DNA of 64,000 bases. Origin: Anagrus nilaparvatae (taxonomy: Eukaryota; Arthropoda; Insecta; Hymenoptera; Mymaridae). The DNA is taken from NCBI GenBank assembly GCA_022575985.1, contig JAKSXM010000247.1, forward strand, positions 8,765,501 through 8,829,500. The letters run 5' to 3'. The notes under the pieces are model-generated. The model saw only the letters and a program-made list of their open reading frames with translations. It searched no databases and was not told the origin of the DNA. Each line of letters starts with the position of its first letter. The first letter of the stretch is position 1. The translations under genes were made by a program, and so were the position numbers. Of this stretch, positions 53,531 through 64,000 are shown one piece after another.

Positions 53531-53864
53531 AAGCTGCATATCACTATATTTTATTTTCAATTATTATTTATTATCAATAATTATTTATGTTATATAATAT
53601 ACCTCATTAGTTATAAATATTTATAAATAATCATGTAACTTTTTCTTAATATGAATTATAAAATTTTTTTGTTAATTTTAGAAGCATAAAATTAATTCTG
53701 TTCTCATTCATTTTTAAATAAAATTAAATTGCATTTTAATCACGTATGATTAAATTTATTATAATTAACTACATATGATTAAAATATAAAAAAAATTAAT
53801 GCACAAGAGTTTTTATTTGGTTAAGCCGAGCATCGCGAGGCCAATCAGCTAGTGTTCTTTTATA
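53531..53864. other. No gene seen
   Basis: AT-rich. The motif GAGCATCGCGAGGCCAATCA (53826-53845) matches one near 18522. Confidence 0.5.
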
Positions 53865-53953
53865 ATATAATCTCGAAAAGAAAGATAATTTAAATAAGAC
53901 CCAATTTTATCTTCATATCTGACAATATAGAGTGATCGTACCTAAAAAAGGTT
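53865..53953 (+). repeat. Dispersed repeat R, left part (split by LINE D)
   Basis: Matches 36370-36445. The right part resumes at 56288 after the duplicated CCTAAAAAAGGTT. Confidence 0.75.
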
Positions 53954-55976
53954 GAAGAGTACAAGGGAGCCAAGCATAGGCTGGCGAAAGCTATCCGCCT
54001 CAGCAAGGCGCGCTGTCTTCGGTCCCTAAGAGATGATGTCAACAGCGACCCGTGGGGCCTGGGATATAAGGTTGTCATGGGCAAACTTAAGTCCGGATAT
54101 GACAACACGATGGATGAAGCAACGACCAAAAGAATAGTGGACGCTCTCTTCCCGGATCATCCAAACCAACAACACCCTGCTTTGGATGTCCCGAGGGAGC
54201 AAGTTCCGCTATTTATCGAGGCGGAGATGCTTCAGGCAATTAGGTCAATGAAAAATGGGAAAGCGCCAGGACTAGACAGAATACCCGCGGAAGCCCTTAA
54301 GGCGGCTGCAAAGGTATTCCCTGGTCTCCTGCTTGGCATGTTTAACGCGTGCCTCGTGGCAGGCGCCTTTCCAAGGGACTGGAAAGTGGCCCGTCTGGCT
54401 CTGATAAGCAAGGGAAAGGGTGAACCAGGATCTCCATCATCTTACAGACCATTGTGTATGTTAAATACCATTGGCAAGGTGATGGAGAGCATGGTCAGAG
54501 GAAGATTGCGGCAAGCAATTAGGGAAGCGGGTGACCTTAGCGACAACCAACACGGCTTTCGTGAGGGGCGTTCCACGATCGGTGCCATCGAGCAGGTCGT
54601 GAAGGTGGTTATGAGGGCCAGACAAGTGCGGCTGGATATTAAACCGGACGTCCTGCTTGTCACGTTGGATGTCAAAAACGCATTCAACTCGGCTAAGTGG
54701 GACGATATGTTGCACTCCCTCGAGCAGGTATTCAGAGTTCCGGATTATCTGAGAAATATACTCAGAGATTACCTCCGGGACCGATACCTGCGCTGGAACA
54801 CGCTCGATGGCACAAGAGGTAAAGTATTAAGCGCAGGCATAGCGCAGGGTTCAGTTCTGGGTCCTGATCTGTGGAATGCCTTTTACGACGGCTTGCTAAA
54901 GATTGAGCTCCCGGATGGATGCTCCATGATCGGATACGCGGATGACGTTGCTCTAACCATAACAGCTCGAGAGCCAGAGGACCAGAAGAATACCTTGGAT
55001 AAGGCCATGCGCCTTATCAATAGCTGGATGTCGGATCACGGACTCAGACTGGCAGTTCCGAAAACGGAGATTGTCCTTCTGACCCGGAGAAGGGTTGATA
55101 TCATATTCGGCGTCAGCTTTGATGACGGAGGTAATCCCCTTATGATCCAGACCAAACCATCGGTCAAATATTTGGGGGTCTTCTTGAAATAACAAGTTGA
55201 CCTACAATAGACAATTCCAGCAGGCCTGTGAAAAGGCTGGCCGGGTGACAAAGTCCCTCTCGTGGCTAATGACGAACATCGGCGGTCCCAGATCTGAGAA
55301 GAGGAGGCTGCTGATGACGACAGTTAACTCCATCTTGCTCTACGGTGCAGAGGTGTGGGCGGACAATGTCCGCATAAAAAAGTACTGCAAGAAACTAAAG
55401 GCAGTACAGAGGCAGGGGGTACTTCGAATCGCTTGCTCGTACAAGACAGTATCAGAGCCAGCGATCCAGGTGGTGACTCGGGTGATTCCCATCGACCTGC
55501 TTGCCTTGGAAAGGCAGGCGATCTATAACCGTGGGGAAGAAGAGCGCGACGTAGCTTCCGTTCGCGCTCGCTCCCGCACAATGGAATGTTGGCAGTATAG
55601 GTGGAATGGTGACCCGAGGGGACGTTGGACGCACCGCCTTATCATTGATTTGGAAAGCTGGATGAACCGTGATTATGGAGAGGTAGACTTCTACCTCACA
55701 CAGTTCCTAACTGGTCACGGTTATTTCCGCGATATGCTTTTCAAGTGGAGCAAGGTGACATCTCCGGAATGCTTGCATTGCCCGGGCGAGCTGGATACCG
55801 CTGAGCACACCTTTTTTGGGTGTCCTCGCTTCGCTGAAGGGCGACCGCCCTTCGATAAATGGAGGCCGGAAGTAGTCGTCCCGGAAATGCTGCGCAGTGC
55901 CGCTAACTGGTACAGTGTGGCAGAGTACGTACGGGCGACACTGATTGGAAAAAAGGAGGAAGGTTTCCTCTCGTAG
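53954..55976 (+). pseudogene. LINE copy D ORF2: reverse transcriptase with CCHC, one frameshift
   Basis: The frame is open from the truncation point (EEYKGAKHRLAKAIR) to 55192. It holds GKAPGLDRIP (usual Pro-Asp-Gly changed), LLVTLDVKNAF, AGIAQGSVLG and the YADD box in IGYADDVALT. One extra base near 55188 in an A-run shifts the frame; the rest (55197-55976) has KLTYNRQF, LLYGAEVWAD, QFLTGHGYFRDML and the intact knuckle CLHCPGELDTAEHTFFGC. Ends at TAG 55976. Among the copies here the RT active site is best preserved, but endonuclease is missing. Confidence 0.9.
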
Positions 55977-56033
55977 GAAAATCTCCTCCTTTATTGACAG
56001 GGTATGGCGAAGAAATGCCTGGGCTGCATTGTT

Positions 56034-56266
56034 TCCGGACCGAAGTAATACCTAAACAGGGAGTCCCGGTCCGGATTCTATGATATTGTCATAAATGCAG
56101 GAGGGTGGGGAGTTTAGTGGGTATTGTAATTCCTCAATTGTGTATATCTGGTCAACCCCAGATATAAATTTGAGGTTGAGTCCCACATAACCATACAGTA
56201 CGCGTGTATGGTATGCGTAAATGCATTCTCCTCGTCCTACGAAAAAGGCCCCTTCTTGAAGGGGCC
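56034..56266 (+). promoter_or_regulatory. Hairpin chain in the 3' UTR of LINE copy D
   Basis: TCCGGACC (56034-56041) pairs with GGTCCGGA (56068-56075), around a loop GAAGTAATACCTAAACAGGG also found in A-C. TATATCTGG (56143-56151) pairs with CCAGATATA (56158-56166). CCATACA (56191-56197) pairs with TGTATGG (56205-56211). GGCCCCTTC (56247-56255) pairs with GAAGGGGCC (56258-56266), just before poly(A). Confidence 0.75.
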
Positions 56267-56300
56267 CAAAAAAAAAAAAAAAAAAAACCTAAAAAAGGTT

Positions 56301-56904
56301 AATTTATAATGTAGCTTTGTAATGTAAAAATAATTTAAATAAGGTACAATTTTTTATAGTAGTCAGGTATGCATTAACCTGATCAAAATTAGTAGGTAGG
56401 CGGGCTTTAATATTAGTACCCAGACGTACATTAACTATTTGTCGGATATCTGATATAAAAAATTTACATGAAAAAAAATTATAATTCCATACAGAATAGT
56501 AATAGTACCATAATTCAAAAAATTTCCCCGAATCCATAAAAGAGCAACCGAATATTAAAAAAAAAAGAAGGCAAACGACCTCTATCGTCAAAAAAAAACC
56601 ACCAAATTTCCAACAAAAAATTTTTTAATTTAAAAAAATCCCGAAAATTTCACCTGATAACTTTTTTTCTAAATTTTGGTTTAATTAAAAAATTAGATCA
56701 CCTAACTACCAAAAATGACAACAATTTCCAAAAGGTTTAAAAGATTCAACTCAAATAAATTTCTAGCAATTTCCGATCGATCTATTAAAATTTATGCATT
56801 AACCTGATCAAAATTAGTAGGTAAGCGGGCTTTAATATTAGTAACCAGGCGGACATTAACTATTTGTAGGATATCTGATATAAAAAATTTACATAAAAAA
56901 AAAA
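56301..56904. repeat. Dispersed repeat R, right part, with internal tandem duplication
   Basis: 56366-56506 (TATGCATTAACCTGATCAAA to the ATAGTAAT end) recurs at 56789-56935, about 423 bp later, at roughly 93% by eye. No gene; the 3' end of the gene model at 56905 lies in the second copy. Confidence 0.7.
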
Positions 56905-57434
56905 TTATAATTCCGTACAGAATAGTAATGAACAAACTTTACAAAATGAATCTCCAACATCCGGTACCTGGATGTCCATAAATGCATCATTGAAATCATC
57001 CGCGAACTCTAGGATTCATTAAAAAATTTTTTTTTTTTTAAATAACACTGAATAATTTTTTTTTATTTTTAAGACTCACGTATTCTTGACTCGTATTTTC
57101 TTATAAAAGATTTAAAACACTGATGATTATTTTGTCCTCTTATTTTCAAAATATCACCAATAAGTATAATTACTTGCTCATTATCAAATTCACTTAAACT
57201 TAGTCTTTTACAAATTACACGTAATGTAGAGTAAGTACAATGACTCAAAATTAATTTCATTTTTCTTAAAATAAATTCTGGGGATTTATTAATTATTTTA
57301 GCACGCCACTTTGAATCACAAAATTTACGAAAGCTAGGTTCTTTGCTATAAGGAATTCTCGATAAAATTCTAAAAATTTTCAATAATAAATTTTTGGGTG
57401 ACATTTTTTCACAAAAATAAAAAAGATCAACCAT
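56905..57434 (-). CDS. Two-exon gene model of unknown function
   Basis: Read leftwards, exon 1 (57434-57080) starts MVDLFYFCEKMSPK. It is rich in Lys, Ile, Leu and Arg, with SFRKFCDSKWRAKIINKSPE and later FDNEQVIILIGDILK. It ends at the strong donor C|GTGAGT (57080/57079). A 71-bp intron ends in CCTAG (57013-57009). Exon 2 (57008-56905) continues in phase 1 with FADDFNDAFMDIQVPDVGD and a small Cys group (CKVCSLLFC), then TAA. No known domain is recognised. An alternative donor CAG|GTACC exists in exon 2. Part of exon 2 lies in repeat R, so this may be a transposon gene. Confidence 0.4.
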
Positions 57435-57868
57435 TAATGAATATTAAACGGTAACTAACTAAATATTTCCAAATTGTGTAATTTATAAGACATAGTATTT
57501 TTGGTGTCATTGATTAACTATAAACATCCTAGAATTTCAAGGCATGATTTGTTCTAATTATAAATTTTTATTTATTTAAAAAAATTTATTCATTAAAAAA
57601 CAATCAGCAGATTTTTTAAAACAATAAAAAATAACTCTCTTTATGCTTACAAGCTTACAAGAGTATATTTTCTAAATATCTAATTACTGGATGCATACGC
57701 AAAATATTCACAAGGCAATATTACAATTATAAATAAAAAAAAACATAGCTAGCAAATTTTTTATATAATCCCTGGACAAGATTGTTTAATTTACAAGCTA
57801 AGAACATCCCATATTACATGTAAATATTTTAGTCTCAATTAAATCGTAGAATCATCCACAACAAAGTA
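57435..57868. other. No gene seen
   Basis: AT-rich spacer; could hold the promoter of the minus-strand gene model. Confidence 0.4.
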
Positions 57869-58177
57869 ATGACAGATATACACGAATTCATCTTAGATGA
57901 AATAATAAAGTTCGCGAATCAAAGTGAAAAAATAAGTGAAGAAAAGAATAAAGAAAGTGAAAAGAAGTGTGATAAAGATAAGTCAAAAAATCTTAAAAGA
58001 GTCGTGAAAATTAAAAAAAAAAGAAAAAAAATCCAAAAAAGTTAGCAAAGCAACCAAATAGGTACAAGACTGTTTAATCTGCCTGCCGCAGATTTTAGCC
58101 GCGCTAACATATTTTAACGAAGTGGTAGATTTGGATTAATAAACTTTAACTTAAAAAAAAAAAAAAAAAAAAAAAAA
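57869..58177 (+). other. Small Lys/Glu-rich ORF (58 aa) with polyadenylated 3' end, possible processed copy
   Basis: ATG 57869 opens MTDIHEFILDEIIKF, followed by a Glu/Lys/Asp-rich tail ending in a basic run and TAG (58043-58045). About 90 bp later AATAAA (58138-58143) stands 10 bp before an A-run (58154-58177). A transcript-like 3' end followed by genomic poly(A) suggests a retrotransposed mRNA or a LINE/SINE tail. No target duplication was found. The peptide has no recognised domain. Confidence 0.4.
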
Positions 58178-59780
58178 TGACTGACAACATAAACAGGATT
58201 AAGACCACGTTAAGGAATTCTCAGTCAACTCCAGAAACAATAATGAGGTTGCTAGGAATTCTAGATGGTATACTGTAATGTACTCGTGAACGGAGTCTTA
58301 CAAAATATTTAAATAATAAAATTTGACAAATAAATTTTAAACTCGAAGAATATTCAAGCATTTATTTGGATTCTATTTTTAGGAGGACTGTCCCTGAATT
58401 TTCCTCCAGGGCCGTACTGACTACTTTGATCTTTAGATGTTGTTAAATAAAATTAACAAATTATAAAATGAATTGTTAAATAAAATTAACAAATTATAAA
58501 ATAATAAAATGATTACTTACTTTCTTTAGGTTTTCTTTGGTATAGTTGAAAATAATTGGAAAAATAAATATGTAATTTCAAAAAAATTTGAATTTAATAA
58601 ATTTTTTTATTTTTAAAAGCTTTTCAAAATTTAAACCTTTTAAGTGAGGAAATTCACAACTGCTTATAAAATTATTAATAATTTTCAATTGAAATAATTT
58701 ATAAGTTGAAAATATTTTAAACATTTTATAATTATTTAAAATAAATTAACAAAAATAAAAAAAAACTTAATTCAAAGTTTAAAAATGTCGCGAGTACTGC
58801 GGGTTTTGATGAGCTCAATAAAAAATAGAAGGCCTTTTTCAGCTTAAACTTGGGTATTTATGAAAATTGATAAGAATAGTTTAGTTCCCTACTCTTCAAA
58901 ATCTCCCACGCGCTAGTCCCGATATGTCAATCCTCTATTGGTCGATAAGTTTTCCCCAATAGTCAAAAATTCCCTCCTAGAGAAATTTCACTATTATTAT
59001 CAATATTCACTTCTCCCATAAAACTAGAGTAGGAAAAATGATGACTCGGAAGATCATCCGATGTCCCCTGGACTGATTATAGTTAATTTATGTATTTTTG
59101 AAACAAAAGGGCTCATTTGAATATCGTGTACACTGTAAAAAATTTAAACTGAAACCTTAACTTTGAATTTCATTTTTTTTCATTATAATTAGCTATTTTA
59201 CAGTTTCCAATTATGGAAAAACCTAAATTATTTTATACTTTAATTTTCTTATTAAATATTAAACACTAACAATACAACTATTTAAATTCTGAAAATTCAG
59301 TCATTGTTATAAACAATTCTAAATTAAAAATTTTACTTTAGAAAATAATTTGAAAATAATTTGACCAAATATTTCAGAACAAAAATGTTATGATTGATTA
59401 GATTTTCTGAGAGTTTCCTCTCATTATTATTTTCTTATGAATAATATTAAAGTATGAGAGTTTTATACATGAAAAACGAGAATATATGATATTCATTAAT
59501 TTCCCAAGTAGAGCTCTCTTTATTATTAACTAAAATAACAATATTTTAAACTATGAGAATATAACTCTCGCTTATTTTTTAAATAACTTTTTCTTAACTA
59601 ATTAACTACTAATAAATTTCCATTGAGCTTTTAGTTATTATTTGAGTCTAAATTCTACTATAAGAGTAAAATGTTTTCCCAACTAATAAATTTCCTCTCA
59701 ATAAACATTTATGACCTTAAGTCCGTAGTTAATTAGCTAAAGTTAATATCTTTTAAACCTATTAAAAACATAATAAAATA
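58178..59780. other. No gene seen
   Basis: AT-rich, with a small direct duplication of AATTGTTAAATAAAATTAAC near 58435-58500. Blocks such as 58800-59050 are less AT-rich but carry stops in all frames. Confidence 0.45.
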
Positions 59781-60041
59781 TATTTATGAGTTTCCTTTTC
59801 TGTTTTAAAAAAAACAGGTTTGAAAAAGAAAAACTCTCAAGGGAAACGATTTTCTGACTTGGCGATTTTTAACTAGGAAAAATCCGAGAAATTGTTTATT
59901 ATTAAAAATAAATTTTAAAAACTAATTTATTTAAAAATCACCAAGTCGCGGTATTCTAATTTCCCCTCAAAATTTCATCACGTATACATGTAAAGTAAAT
60001 TTCATGTACACGGAAAAAATTTTTGAGGTCCGGACGTTACA
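59780..60041 (-). repeat. LTR-related end, minus strand
   Basis: Read leftwards from 60041 the sequence TGTAACGTCCGGACCTC, then TTTTTTCCGTGTAC, resembles the starts of solo LTRs 1 and 2 (TGTAACGTCCTC, TGTAACATCCTC, each followed by TTTTTCCGTGTA). The other end was not found, so it may be truncated or a diverged family member. Confidence 0.45.
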
Positions 60042-60314
60042 CCTCGCCACTTAAAGTGTTGGTAATGCTTCCAATGATGCTTTACCAACTGTATACTATG
60101 TATATAAAATAACAAATTTTTTCTTAATTTAATTTATTAACGATATTGTACTTATATCTATTTCCTCACTTATATTACAATATTTACTTAAAATGTCTCT
60201 AAAATGTCTAGATTTTTTTTTCATACTTTTAAATCACACACATTTAAAAAAATTTATTCAAAAAAAATTTTCACTGCACTAAGAATAAACTACACACAAT
60301 AAGCACTGCACCAG
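60042..60314. other. No gene seen
   Basis: AT-rich spacer following CTCGCCACTTAAAG. Confidence 0.4.
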
Positions 60315-60575
60315 CTAGTTATTCGAAGAATGTCCAGTAAATGTTGCCCCATCATTATTTTCTTGTTTATCCGGAGTCAGCATAACCACAACTCCGATTG
60401 AATCTCTGCCACCCTTTTCTTGCTTTTTGTTATCCAATCCCTTTGATAAATCTGATCGTTTTCTTCTTAGTAAGGCATTGTTGTTGGGTTTTTTTTTTTT
60501 AATATGCGATATTTTTTTTTTCCAAAGGTTATGAGTTTCGAGAATAATTTCTGATAGACTCTGAATTTCCACCAA
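60315..60575 (-). CDS. Hypothetical ORF, 86 aa, weak
   Basis: A frame starting MVEIQSLSEIILETHNLWKK, with a Lys run from an A/T-rich tract, then RRKRSDLSKGLDNKKQ and a Gly/Asn-rich end. No recognised domain, no clear splice sites. The codon content is less AT-driven than the surroundings in the second half. It may be an exon or chance. Confidence 0.2.
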   Translation of the reverse strand: MVEIQSLSEIILETHNLWKKKISHIKKKKPNNNALLRRKRSDLSKGLDNKKQEKGGRDSIGVVVMLTPDKQENNDGATFTGHSSNN

Positions 60576-60764
60576 AGATGACGTAGGGTATTGAATAATT
60601 GTACCAATAATTTAAGCGCTTGGGGCTATTTTTTTTTTAGATCATTGCTTTCCAACCATTTAGAATTACGTTATGAGTCCTGTTAAATCTACGAAAATAT
60701 CTTGGCTTATTTTAACTAAGATATTACATCTAATGGTCGATTGTCATTAAACATCAATAATATT

Positions 60765-60801
<37 letters not shown>

Positions 60802-61404
60802 GTACCAAAGCCTAAATCATTGTTTCCTGTTTATTTCCACAAAAACTCGTGATAACTGGAAGGGCCCTTTCCAATCAGCACAGCTTGTATGAAAATATAA
60901 ACCGGAACCTGACTTATTTTTGGTAGCCTTTAATTTGAGTGGAAACAATTTTGATAATCATTATTATAATTTTCAATGTTTACACATTTTAAAGTAATCT
61001 ATTACTTAGATAAAAATTTTAATTTTGCTTATATATTATGTGTTAAATAATAAAATATTTAATACAGTGTCTTAAAATTAAAATTAAAAATATATGTATT
61101 TAAAAATTAAAATTTAAGAACGTGAAGTAGACAAAAATTTTAACGACTTTCATAAAATTTTTGTTAACGAAGTACTTATGAAGAGAAAAAGGATAATCCC
61201 ATATATCATGAATAACCTGTAAGAAACAGAAAAATTCCCTCTCCTCTAAAATTCTTGTCTCCATTGTAACATATTGTCCTAAGTTGTTTATTTTTAAAAT
61301 TGACTTGTGAAAACCATTAATGAATAATGAACGGATGTGGAAAGTTTAGATAGGAGGATTGAGAATTAGTGTTCATTTTATTCTTTGATATTTTCATATG
61401 TCGT
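60576..61404. other. No gene seen; long T-run at about 60766-60796
   Basis: On the minus strand the T-run is a poly(A) of about 30 preceded by AATAAACAGGAAACAATGAT. It could therefore be the 3' end of a reverse-transcribed copy extending rightwards to about 61000. No ORF supports this. Confidence 0.35.
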
Positions 61405-61412
61405 TATCGATA
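61405..61412. promoter_or_regulatory. TATCGATA (DRE-like) site
   Basis: A perfect TATCGATA, the DREF-binding element of insect promoters, 50 bp before ATTGG (CCAAT reversed is not present; GATTGG at 61439 is). No gene start is seen nearby, so it may be chance. Confidence 0.2.
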
Positions 61413-63407
61413 GGCACATAACGAATTCGAAAATGCGATTGGTTGAGCTGTGAACAGTTGAATTTTCCTGCAACATTGAGTACTTAAGTTGTTTTCTTCA
61501 ATTTCATTTTTTTTCAAAATTTCTTTGTGAAAAGTAAACGTTTCCTTTTGTCGGCGTTGCATAACTATTTATTCAATTCTATAATTCATCTTAAAGATAT
61601 AATTCTCTTCACAATTTCTCATTCCTCCTTTTTTTTTTCTTATGATTTTCTTAGATGCTTATCATGTAAACTTTTGGATGTCATTTACATTCCTAAATAA
61701 GGTCGTGCCTTGAAATTGTATATATGTAGCCTCGTGAGGCATTCTACGAATGCATTCTTCACATTTGATTTTCAAATATTCTAACTTGTACTGATTATAT
61801 CTTAAAAATTTGGTAAAGATATAGGAAAAGGAAATTTAAGGGGAATTGGAAAAATAAGTTTTCATATATAACAAAAACTAAAAATATTTTGTATATTATT
61901 TTCTTTACTTTTTATTTAATATAAATGTATTTATGAAATCAAGAATTTCAGGAAGAAGAATAAATTTAAGCTTTTATCATTATCATATATGGGCCCTTTT
62001 ATATCCAATCTCATTATACGTATACTTCTTTTTGTACATTTAATTCGCCGCAACTTTTATTTACTCTAACGTTCTTAAAATACTATCCTTAAGCCTAATT
62101 TATCCTATTTTATTTAATATATATAAACAGTTTATAAATATTATATCCTAATTAGATTTTATTTATGAAGCAAAATTAAAATCATGAGTTTTTGCTTTAT
62201 TTTTGTTTTATAATTATGTTTTTAGATTACAGCAAATTTACAAGGAGATTTTCATTTGCTGCAATATAAAAATAATTAGTTCATAAAAGTGCAATATAGA
62301 TATGATACTTATTCAATTATCAAGTACCAATACATAATGAAAGTTTTATAACGTATGGGTCAAAATGACCTTATATTCTTAAGGATCTGAAAAAATGCAT
62401 AATTATTTGTTCAGTAATATTTTCCTGTAAGAAAAATAGTATTAGTAAAAAATTTTTTCATGCATAGAGGTTGAAAGCTTGTAAAGTAACATTCTATCTA
62501 ATAATGAAAGTATAAATATTCATTTGTTAACTATTGTTAGTTCCTTTCCCAAAGCATTGAAAATAATTATCAAGAATGTTCTAGCGTAAGAAAAAAATAA
62601 GCAAAGGTATTTTTAATATTTATATTAAGTCTAAAACTCGTTTTCTTATTTACGATGATGAAAGTTCTGTCACGATTTTCTAGGCAGTGGTCACTAGACA
62701 CTAGAGTATAGTAATTTTTTTATCATTATCATTAGTACCATTATTATGAGTACCTTTACTATACTCTGCTAGACACTATAGAATCCAGAAATAATTATCT
62801 TATTTGCCTGTGTGGTTGGATTCCTCCCCACTTAGTTTATTACTAAGAATTCAAATATTTACTTAGTAAAAATTTTGAAAGACAGAAAATAGTATTGAGA
62901 TCAGCGAAAAATCAACTAAAATTCCTTAGTTTATCTTAATATGAACTTATTTATCTTAATAATGTATTTTAAATTCGAAAATTATAAATTAAAAAAAAAT
63001 TTATCCACCATTTGTACTCGGGAGCGCTATTGCGGTACCCTTGTTGAACTTAAAAACTTAGTGTCAAACGATTTTGCGGTAACTTAAAATTTAGTAGCAC
63101 TAGTGCGTTTTTTTTTTTCGTGGCCCTTCGTTTTTAGGAAACGGCGGCTTTGGCGTTCGCATAAACCGTTTGTGGTGCAACCTGTCAGTTTTTAAATTTT
63201 GCTTTATAAATAACAAATGTCTCCCTTTGTTTGTTTGTCTAAATTGTTATTTTTTTAATTTTAATTGAGTTAACAGTTGCGATTTCTTTAATTGATTTAG
63301 TTATTTGATAAAAGTTAAATTAATTTTTAAAATTCAGACTTAATTAACGTTAACTATTATAAAATGCTAAAACTATATTTTTGCTATATGGTACATGTAT
63401 TATTTAC
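61413..63407. other. No gene seen
   Basis: AT-rich. Holds an imperfect hairpin (CTAGAGTATAGTAA near 62701, TTACTATACTCT near 62756) and a more complex, GC-richer island at 63010-63190 that could be a promoter or first exon. Confidence 0.4.
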
Positions 63408-64000
63408 AGATTATTCTATTTTAACTAAATCAAAGTTTTACAAGGTAAGTTAAAACTAAATTTTATGTGATATTATGTATAATTTTAACTAAACTTATGT
63501 TTATTGTTTCAGGTTTGCCATTTAGTCCTTGTCAAAAGTCCAGTCTGAATTTATGTAGAAATTTGGGAACTTTGTGAACTGTCGAGTCAAGATTGTGAAT
63601 TATGGGAGTATTAGTTATTATTCAATATCTATTTTTACTAATTTATATTTTTTAAAAACTAAAACTTAATTTTTATTTTCAGTGTTTAGGTGTTATGGCA
63701 TATATCGAGCCTTTGTCGAGTTTTACTACTGAAATCTATGAGCTGGTGTTATGGTAAGAATATATTTACAGTGCTTGGAGATTATATTTACAAATATTTA
63801 ATATTTTTCTAATTCTATATCTTATTTTTGTATAGATTTACCTAAAAGGGGCTAAGTTGCTGGATCCGGATCTTGGAAAAAATTTTTTAAAACTTGGACT
63901 TGGAGTTCAAAATTTTTAAAATAAGATAACTAAATCTGCTTTTTTTTAAAACTATATAATTAATGCTTCTTAAACCTATTTTCAGCGTTTTCAATTGGTA
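63408..64000 (+). other. String of exon-like segments with splice-site consensus at right edge
   Basis: TTTACAG before 63409 and CAAG|GTAAGT at 63442/63443 bound about 35 bp. TTTCAG at about 63512 opens another segment. TTTTCAG|TG at 63682 and ATG|GTAAGA at 63753/63754 bound 71 bp with a short Met-led frame. TATAG at 63835 and TTTTCAG at about 63985 are further acceptors. Joined, the frame meets a stop quickly, so this would be a 5' UTR or a non-coding transcript, if real. Confidence 0.25.

Larger units (their letters stand above)
53954..56287 (+). mobile_element. LINE copy D: third subfamily, 13-bp target duplication
   Basis: CCTAAAAAAGGTT is at 53941-53953 and 56288-56300. The insert starts in the ORF2 region between endonuclease and RT and ends in an 18-A tail. 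Protein and 3' UTR are related to A-C but clearly diverged. It is not in a TAA tract. Confidence 0.92.

Noticed and set aside
63683..63860. Coding gene from ATG 63695 across the 63754 intron
   Set aside because: Joining to the next exon-like segment creates TGA at once, so a protein is not supported.

Overview
The window reads as AT-rich, repeat-dense nuclear DNA from an arthropod, most likely an insect. The evidence is R1-clade-like and Jockey/CR1-like LINEs, Gypsy-type LTR elements, a Helitron, a Polinton/Maverick-type DNA polymerase, 5S-related repeats and several satellite families. No ordinary host gene is recognisable with confidence. Two spliced gene-like models (36195 leftwards, and 57434 leftwards) and an exon-like string at the right edge are the nearest candidates. 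The species cannot be fixed from the sequence. There are no bacterial operons, CRISPR arrays or tRNA genes.

Left part (1-14.9 kb): a cluster of non-LTR retrotransposons. A minus-strand LINE (LINE-0) has ORF1, an ATGA-coupled ORF2 start and a 5' UTR. It abuts a (TAA)n tract. Next come a truncated plus copy (A), another AAT tract, an almost full-length but internally deleted copy (B), another tract, a minus copy of a second subfamily (E), another tract, and then a Jockey/CR1-like LINE whose Asn-rich ORF1 is split by copy C. The AAT blocks look like one microsatellite hit repeatedly. Copies A-D share a chain of 3' UTR hairpins; the first stem covaries completely in D.

Middle (15-29.5 kb): two solo LTRs with 4-bp target duplications inside or beside a 115-bp satellite; several inverted-repeat elements, including a 1.78-kb palindrome built of 137-bp units and an element with a 5S-like core; and a decayed Gypsy reverse transcriptase/RNase H.

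29.5-36.2 kb: a Helitron Rep/helicase remnant joined directly to a truncated Polinton-type protein-primed DNA polymerase gene. The N-terminus of that gene is carried on exons separated by two short, phase-consistent introns.

37-53.5 kb: a field of satellites (about 50, 115, 150-165 and 168 bp) with blocks repeated in inverted orientation. It is interrupted by a very young LTR retrotransposon (581 bp of LTR identical, gag only) and by a 3.78-kb terminal-inverted-repeat DNA transposon with a broken transposase-like gene and a nested LINE (F).

53.5-64 kb: LINE copy D with a 13-bp target duplication in an older repeat, a two-exon gene model, a poly(A)-tailed small transcript copy, an LTR-related fragment, and mostly featureless AT-rich DNA.
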